Source of the DNA: Lachnospiraceae bacterium
Lineage (GTDB): Bacteria > Bacillota > Clostridia > Lachnospirales > Lachnospiraceae
Assembly (NCBI GenBank): GCA_009774395.1
Contig: VSNQ01000023.1
Location: 1 to 42,592 of the forward strand
Reading direction: 5' to 3'
DNA: 42,592 nt
The notes beneath the pieces are model-generated. The model made no database searches, had not been told where the DNA came from, and saw only the letters and a program-made list of their open reading frames with translations. The stretch's first letter is position 1; every line of letters starts with the position of its first letter. The translations under genes and the position numbers were made by a program. Below, piece after piece: positions 37,538 through 42,592 of the stretch.

Positions 37538-39017
37538 TGAGAACTGGCTTGCTGAATTTCTTGATGAAAGTATTCCATTATGGACAAATGACCCTGTTTT
37601 GTTTATGAGAGAAGTTTTATTGTTTGAACCTGATAACTGGCAAAAGGATGTTGCTTATGATTTAAGAGATTATCCAAGGGTATCCGTCAGATCGGGGCAA
37701 GGAGTTGGAAAAACAGGTGTAGAAGCAGCATTGCTTTTATGGTTCTTGTCGTGTTTCCCATATGCGAGAATTGTTGCAACAGCGCCTACTAGGCAGCAGC
37801 TTCATGATATTTTATGGCCGGAAGTAGATAAGTGGATGCATCAATCGCCATTGCTGACCCTGCTGCTGCGGTGGACAAAAACATATGTTTATGTCCAAGG
37901 GTATGAGGAGCGCTGGTTTGCGGTTGCTAAGACTGCGACAAAACCAGAAAATATGCAGGGATTCCATGAAGACAATCTGCTTTTTGTTGTGGATGAAGCG
38001 TCAGGCGTTGCAGACCCCATTATGGAAGCTATCACAGGTACTTTATCAGGGGTTAACAATAAACTGCTGCTTATGGGAAATCCAACAAAGGCTTCTGGAA
38101 CGTTCTATGAAAGCCATACGGTAGACAAGGCATTGTATCGGTGTCATGTAGTAAATGCGGAACATAGCAAACGGACAAATAAAGAGAACATTGCGGTTAT
38201 GAAGCGCAAGTATGGGGAAAACAGCAACGTTGTCAAAGTTCGCGTGTATGGTGAGTTCCCAGAGCAGGAAGATGATATTTTTATCCCGATTGCATGGCTG
38301 GACGGAAGCAGGCAGACAGAAATAACAGATGCCACAGCAAAGGCTTTAGGGAAATATCGAGATCATAACGGGAATTTACTGCCTGCTGACACAAGCGGCA
38401 TTTACAAAATAGAGATTGGCTGTGATGTGGCGCGCTTTGGAAATGATAAAACTTGTATTGGATATCGGATAAATGAATATGTTCAGATATTCAAGAAATA
38501 CAACGGGCAGGATACTACTTGGACGGCAAGTAATATTGCAATTCTTTATAAGCATTTAAAAGAACAATATAAGTTCAAAGGGCAGATTGGCGTAAAAGTG
38601 GATGATGGTGGTGTCGGCGGCGGTGTTGTTGATCAGCTCCGCAGCTATATCCGTACAGAACCGGCAGTATTTACTGATATGATTGTACTTCCTGTGAACT
38701 TTGGACAGAAGATTCAACACAAATACTATGCTGATTCCACTACTTATATGATGGGTGTTGTCAGGGACTTAATTGCTCCATTTGATGATAATGGGAATCC
38801 TCATAAACCGGATATTATACTTCCGAATGATAATGACCTTATTGGTCAATTATCTTGTCGGAAGTATTTTTTTACCAGTAACGGGAAACAGAAAGTAGAA
38901 AGCAAGGAAGAAATGAAAAAACGGGGATTGACTTCTCCTGATGAAGCAGACTGTATACTGCTGGTATGTCTGCCAATGGTTTATAAGCGGAAGGGAGGGA
39001 AACAAAATAATGGATAA
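37530..39017 (+). CDS. Phage terminase large subunit
   Basis: 495 aa from ATG 37530 (GGAAGG ahead). ATPase part: VSVRSGQGVGKTGVEAALLLW (Walker A about 54-61), TAPTRQQ, and LLFVVDEASGV (Walker B about 150-158). Nuclease part: IEIGCDVARFGNDKTCIGYR (about 293), VDDGGVGGGVVDQL, and a final acidic KKRGLTSPDEADCILLV segment. This motor packages DNA into proheads and cuts it. Length is as usual. It overlaps the portal gene by 8 bases. Confidence 0.95.
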   Translation: MNNENWLAEFLDESIPLWTNDPVLFMREVLLFEPDNWQKDVAYDLRDYPRVSVRSGQGVGKTGVEAALLLWFLSCFPYARIVATAPTRQQLHDILWPEVDKWMHQSPLLTLLLRWTKTYVYVQGYEERWFAVAKTATKPENMQGFHEDNLLFVVDEASGVADPIMEAITGTLSGVNNKLLLMGNPTKASGTFYESHTVDKALYRCHVVNAEHSKRTNKENIAVMKRKYGENSNVVKVRVYGEFPEQEDDIFIPIAWLDGSRQTEITDATAKALGKYRDHNGNLLPADTSGIYKIEIGCDVARFGNDKTCIGYRINEYVQIFKKYNGQDTTWTASNIAILYKHLKEQYKFKGQIGVKVDDGGVGGGVVDQLRSYIRTEPAVFTDMIVLPVNFGQKIQHKYYADSTTYMMGVVRDLIAPFDDNGNPHKPDIILPNDNDLIGQLSCRKYFFTSNGKQKVESKEEMKKRGLTSPDEADCILLVCLPMVYKRKGGKQNNG

Positions 39018-40716
39018 TGAGAAAAAGCCGGTTAGGAATATAGGTGTTAAGGTTATTAAGGCACAGGAAGCAGATAATACGCCTTCGGTTTTTTATAAGG
39101 GCAGCAGCCGGATTGAAAAGTCCGATACAAGCGAACAGTTAACAAGGGCATCTGCTGCCAGCGCGGATGAGTGGATACCGCATCCGGTTAATATGTACGG
39201 ATTAAAGGAACTGGTTGATAATTCTACAATCCTTCCCCAATGCATTAGAGCATACAAAAATAATATTTCCGGATTTGGCATATCCATCCATTACAAGGAA
39301 GATTATAACGAGGAAACTGAAGAAATGAAAGCAGAGTGGAATCTTGCACAAAGAACAATTGCGCTCCTAAATATGGACTGCATGATAAAGGAGATTTTTG
39401 AAAATATTGTCCGTGACAGGGAAACATACGGGATATCTTATTGTGAAGTGATACGGGATATGAAGGGAAATGTGGTACAGCTAGAATTTATTATTGATAC
39501 GCCTACGATTGATATGACATATCCATTGGAGCCATACATTGAATCTGTATTTTTTTATAATGGCGAAGCAATCCGCAGGAAAAAGAAATTTCGGAAGTTT
39601 CGGCAGAATGTTGCAGGAAAGACGGTTTATTTTAAGGAGTTTGGCGATCCAAGGATTATGGATAAACGCAACGGTCAGTACGCCAATGAAACGGATGAGC
39701 AGATTGATATTGATAATCAGGCAAACGAAATTATTGATTTCAAGGTAGGAAGTATGCCGTATGGAGAAGTACGCTGGATTGGACAGGTTTTAACAGTGGA
39801 TGGAAACCGACGGGCAGAAGTGCTTAATAACGCTTATTTCCGCAAAGGCAGGCATACGCCTTTAATGATATTAATTAAAGGCGGTACACTGTCTGATGAT
39901 GCGTTTGAAAAGCTGCAAAATTATATGAATGAGATAGAGGGGGAAAGCGGGCAGCATTCTTATCTTGTTTTAGAAGTAGAAAACAATGAAGTTTCAGCGC
40001 AGTTTAATGGAACGGAACAGCCGGAAGTAGAAATTAAAGACCTTGCCAGTATTCTGCAAAAGGATGAGCTGTTTCAAGAGTATCAGGAAAACGGAAGAAA
40101 AAAAGTGCAGTCTGCTTTCCTGCTGCCTGATCTTTATACAGGATATACCACAGATTTTAACAGGTCAACAGCACAGACAGCAATGGAAGTTACGGAAAAG
40201 CAGGTATTTCAGCCGGAAAGGGCATCTTTATCATGGATTGTAAATAATAAACTGTTGAACGGATATCGCTTCCGCTATGTAGAAATACAGTTTGATGCGC
40301 CAGATATAACGAATCCTGATGATATGCAAAAGATGCTTAATATTACAGAGCGCGCAGGTGGATTGACACCGAATACAGCAAAAGAATTAACGTATACTGT
40401 ACTTGGAAAAGATGGGTGTGAGGACTACGAAGGGGATTGGGGCGATATACCACTTGCCTATGCAAAAACGACATCACAGGGGCAGATGCAGCAGGAATTT
40501 TCGGGGAATGTATTGGGAAATATGCAGGAGGGTAAAATCAAGTCTACAGAAGAAAATACAACGTATCAGCAAAGTAAAATAATGGTATCAGAAGATGAAA
40601 TGCAGCAGCTTGATAATCAGATACAGAAAGCATCTGTAAGAGATAAGGATATCCTCCCTGTTATGCTGGAAATCCGCAAGGCATTGATTGGATATCAGCA
40701 GAAAGCAGGTGAATAA
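39010..40716 (+). CDS. Phage portal protein (PBSX/YqbA type)
   Basis: 568 aa from ATG 39010 (GGGAGGG ahead; frames starting upstream would lie inside the terminase gene). The segment EWIPHPVNMYGLKELVDNSTILPQCIRAYKNNISGFGISIHYKED and the later GSMPYGEVRWIGQV, RKGRHTPLMILIKGGTLSDDAFEKLQNYMNEIEG, QSAFLLPDLYTGYTTDFNRSTAQTAMEVTEKQVFQPE are portal features. The dodecameric ring is the DNA entry gate of the head. A Gln-rich C-terminal tail follows. Confidence 0.92.
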   Translation: MDNEKKPVRNIGVKVIKAQEADNTPSVFYKGSSRIEKSDTSEQLTRASAASADEWIPHPVNMYGLKELVDNSTILPQCIRAYKNNISGFGISIHYKEDYNEETEEMKAEWNLAQRTIALLNMDCMIKEIFENIVRDRETYGISYCEVIRDMKGNVVQLEFIIDTPTIDMTYPLEPYIESVFFYNGEAIRRKKKFRKFRQNVAGKTVYFKEFGDPRIMDKRNGQYANETDEQIDIDNQANEIIDFKVGSMPYGEVRWIGQVLTVDGNRRAEVLNNAYFRKGRHTPLMILIKGGTLSDDAFEKLQNYMNEIEGESGQHSYLVLEVENNEVSAQFNGTEQPEVEIKDLASILQKDELFQEYQENGRKKVQSAFLLPDLYTGYTTDFNRSTAQTAMEVTEKQVFQPERASLSWIVNNKLLNGYRFRYVEIQFDAPDITNPDDMQKMLNITERAGGLTPNTAKELTYTVLGKDGCEDYEGDWGDIPLAYAKTTSQGQMQQEFSGNVLGNMQEGKIKSTEENTTYQQSKIMVSEDEMQQLDNQIQKASVRDKDILPVMLEIRKALIGYQQKAGE

Positions 40717-40717
40717 T

Positions 40718-42244
40718 ATGCATAATATGCAGCAGCCAAGATATTATCATATGATTGCAAAGGCGGTTATTTCCAATGCAAAAGGGATTATCAGTGCGAT
40801 TGACTGTTATATTGCCAAGGCAGATGAGGAACTGACACAGACTTTGATAGAAGAAGGATTTGCAGAGGCAGAGGAAACCGTAGAACAGATAAATTCATTG
40901 CAGGATAAAATTGCAGATATCTTACATTCGCAGACGGATGAACTTCTTATGGCGCTGGCTGCTGCCAGCGGATGGAAAGAAGCGAAGAAAAAAGTATTTC
41001 AAATGATGGAAAATGATGATATCGCCGAACAGATTGAAGAAGCGGCAGCAGATATGCTGGATATAGAAGTTCCCCAATTAGCCACAGCATATATGAAAGT
41101 GACAGAGGCAGATTTGGTAGTTGATACGCTTAGACAAAGAACATCAAACTGGATGGAATCATGGAGCAGCGAACTTGGCCGATTAATGAAAATCAATACC
41201 CATAAACAACTTACAGACCTAATACAAAACGCTATAGACAATGGGGAAAGCATTGAAAAACTTACAAGAAAAATCATGGATGGTGGGTGGCGTACAGAAT
41301 ATTATCAGGCTAGAAGGGTTGCACTGACAGAAGTTTTGCGGGCGCATTCGGTGGCGCATGAGGAGGCTATCCAGCAAAGTCCGGCGACTGACCGAAAGGA
41401 ATGGGTACATACAGGAACGCACAAGAATGAACCACGTCCCAACCATATAGATATGAGTGGTCAGATTGTTCCCAAGGAGCAGCCGTTTACTTTGGTTGGC
41501 AGGAATGGGATAACATATTATCCTATGTATCCGATTGACCCGATTCTTCCGGCAAGCGAAAGTGTGAACTGCCATTGTATACATAGAGGTATTACAAATG
41601 ACAGTATACTAGGAATGCCTTATGAAGAACGAAAAAAACTCCAGCAGCAGTTTATTGAAAATGATGATACTGCATATGCAGAAGCCAGCAAACCTAAGTA
41701 TGCTTATGAAGCTTCTAAAATTGACCGAAAACAAATAGCATCTGCCGAGTATCAGAATAAGTTTAACGCACTTGGGGAAAATAAGCACATTACAAGAAGT
41801 ATCCGAGCGAACGCAAAGAAGATGCTCAGGCACAGGAGTGGAACACAGTATGAGGATCTGGTATTTATTAATTCAAAAACGGGTGCTGTGATGGTCAGGG
41901 ATGATTATAATGTTGTTAGACAGGTAAATCCGTCCAAGGCTATGAAGAAAATGATTAAAAATGCAGAAGATTATACTATTATCGGAATACATAACCACCC
42001 AAGCAGCACAATGCCGAGTATTAATGATATTCAGGCAGCTGCCCATGGAAAATATAAATACGGTCTGGTGGTTGGACATAATGGGACAATATTTAAATAT
42101 ACTATTAATGGTGAAGTAAATAAGGTAAACGCTGATATTTTTCTTGAAAGGATTAATGCTTTGTTTTATAATGGAGATACAGACGAAATGACAAAAGCAA
42201 TCGAAGAACTGGCAAAAAATGGGGTGGAATTGGAGGTGTTCTGA
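40718..42244 (+). CDS. MuF-type head protein with C-terminal JAB/MPN-like domain
   Basis: 508 aa from ATG 40718 (AGCAGGTG ahead), one base after the portal gene. Residues about 130-300 hold the MuF/SPP1 gp7 domain: RRVALTEVLRAHSVAHEEAIQ, KEWVHTGTHKNEPRPNHIDMSGQIVP and SVNCHCIHRG. Such proteins are packaged in the phage head. The last ~140 residues carry a second domain, FINSKTGAVMVRDDYNVV then TIIGIHNHPSSTMPSINDIQAA, with the HxHP...SxxD pattern of JAB/MPN (RadC-like) zinc domains, one residue shorter between H and S than usual. MuF proteins often carry toxin or enzyme ends, so it may be delivered with phage DNA. Confidence 0.85.
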   Translation: MHNMQQPRYYHMIAKAVISNAKGIISAIDCYIAKADEELTQTLIEEGFAEAEETVEQINSLQDKIADILHSQTDELLMALAAASGWKEAKKKVFQMMENDDIAEQIEEAAADMLDIEVPQLATAYMKVTEADLVVDTLRQRTSNWMESWSSELGRLMKINTHKQLTDLIQNAIDNGESIEKLTRKIMDGGWRTEYYQARRVALTEVLRAHSVAHEEAIQQSPATDRKEWVHTGTHKNEPRPNHIDMSGQIVPKEQPFTLVGRNGITYYPMYPIDPILPASESVNCHCIHRGITNDSILGMPYEERKKLQQQFIENDDTAYAEASKPKYAYEASKIDRKQIASAEYQNKFNALGENKHITRSIRANAKKMLRHRSGTQYEDLVFINSKTGAVMVRDDYNVVRQVNPSKAMKKMIKNAEDYTIIGIHNHPSSTMPSINDIQAAAHGKYKYGLVVGHNGTIFKYTINGEVNKVNADIFLERINALFYNGDTDEMTKAIEELAKNGVELEVF

Positions 42245-42417
42245 TGGATACAATAACTTATGAGGGAATATGCGAGAAGCTTGGTTTTGACGTGGATACA
42301 TATCAGCCGCCAGAATCGGATACGGAAGATGATTCTGTTGAAAGTCCTTTCAGAAAGCTTACATTGGAAGAGCTGACGTTCTTGACGAATCGTATAGTAA
42401 AAAAGCAAAATGCATAA
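42244..42417 (+). CDS. Small phage protein after MuF (57 aa)
   Basis: Its ATG at 42244 overlaps the MuF stop codon (TGATG), so it is coupled. MDTITYEGICEKLGFDVDTY...ESPFRKLTLEELTFLTNRI: acidic, with a conserved-looking C-terminal helix (KLTLEELTFLTN). Short proteins of this kind often follow MuF genes with C-terminal enzyme or toxin-like domains, so an immunity or chaperone role is conceivable but unproven. Confidence 0.6.
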   Translation: MDTITYEGICEKLGFDVDTYQPPESDTEDDSVESPFRKLTLEELTFLTNRIVKKQNA

Positions 42418-42424
42418 AAAACAA

Positions 42425-42448
42425 GCAGCACCCTTCGGGGTGTTTTTT
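42425..42448 (+). terminator. Terminator with UUCG loop
   Basis: CACCC (42429-42433), loop TTCG, GGGTG (42438-42442), then six T. It ends the packaging transcript seven bases or so past the last small gene. Confidence 0.85.
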
Positions 42449-42592
42449 AATTGCTTTTTTGCAGGGAATAGTTTTCATGATAGTTCGGAACTGTCCGTTA
42501 AACAGTAAATAAACCGGAAGCATTCTGGTGATATGTCAAGAACTTTTTGAAAAAGATTTTGACATGTTTTTCGGAAAAAAGGGTAACTTTAA
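42449..42592. other. Right-edge intergenic stretch
   Basis: No gene is supported. ATGTCAA (42533-42539) and TTGACAT (42559-42565) form an inverted repeat around TTTTTGAAAAA. TTGACA at 42559 could be a -35 box for a gene beyond the window. The scaffold and capsid genes should follow. Confidence 0.35.

Larger units (their letters stand above)
12411..42592. mobile_element. Prophage (left end and about 30 kb; right end outside the window)
   Basis: Bounded on the left by the truncated ATPase gene and a serine integrase, it then shows cargo, a lysogeny switch, early replication genes (ERF, DUF4373, primase-helicase), late regulator, terminase, portal and MuF in the order of a Firmicutes tailed phage of skin/PBSX-like packaging type. 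Capsid, tail and lysis genes and attR are expected further right. No obvious lesion is seen in the core phage genes, so it may be inducible. Confidence 0.92.

Noticed and set aside
1..42592. tRNA, rRNA or riboswitch genes
   Set aside because: No cloverleaf, rRNA stretch or known aptamer motif was recognised by eye on either strand; a covariance-model scan would be decisive and was not possible.

Overview
The window is low-GC Firmicutes DNA, most likely from a gut Clostridia/Lachnospiraceae-type bacterium. That placement is inferred from gene families, strong GGAGG-type ribosome sites, BlaI/M56 and LytTR signalling, and skin/PBSX-like phage genes; no rRNA or tRNA is present to confirm it.

Chromosomal part (1 to about 12,410). 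A sugar PTS locus comes first: a BglG/LicT-type antiterminator with a well-formed promoter, RAT and terminator leader, a glucose-family permease ruined by a stop codon and a large deletion, a damaged HPr gene, and an intact enzyme I. Next is a BlaI-type repressor with paired operators, an overlapping 1,013-aa BlaR1-like M56 metalloprotease with an unusual DxDxDG-containing extracellular region, and an EcsC-family gene. An AgrC-like kinase and LytTR regulator pair lies on the minus strand, divergent from a bacitracin-type ABC ATPase gene. Three copies of a ~98-bp palindromic MITE (4736, 9236, 11481) are scattered here. Each carries a promoter-like TTGnnA-16-TATAnT. One copy sits between the BlaI operators and blaI, and another has split an older palindromic repeat. 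A separate 190-bp element has perfect 21-bp terminal inverted repeats.

Prophage part (about 12,411 to beyond the right edge). A large serine integrase lies against the cut 3' end of the ABC ATPase gene, so the ATPase is truncated just after its DEPTGSVD motif and attL is at 12,401-12,428; attR is outside the window. Next to the integrase is a cargo block: an Rpn/PD-(D/E)XK protein on the minus strand and a three-gene operon whose last two genes are a QueC-like PP-loop protein and a TatD-like nuclease. This is the QatC-QatD pair of the Qat anti-phage system, preceded by an unrecognised 216-aa gene and without any QatA ATPase. A 21-codon relic of the DUF4041/T5orf172 gene tail marks the right edge of this block. 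Then come small regulators, the intact DUF4041/T5orf172 gene, a lipoprotein, and the lysogeny switch (XRE repressor with a TTG start, a consensus promoter, two GTTG-N6-CAAC operators).

The rest is a rightward phage programme: small early genes, an ERF annealing protein, a DUF4373 replication protein, a fused CHC2-TOPRIM-DnaB-like primase-helicase, a 177-aa gene plus PcfJ-like pair, many small genes, a DUF1492/ArpU-type late regulator, a late control region, and a packaging module (terminase small and large subunits, portal, MuF head protein with a JAB-like C-terminus) ending at a terminator near 42,445. The remaining tail and lysis genes lie past the edge.
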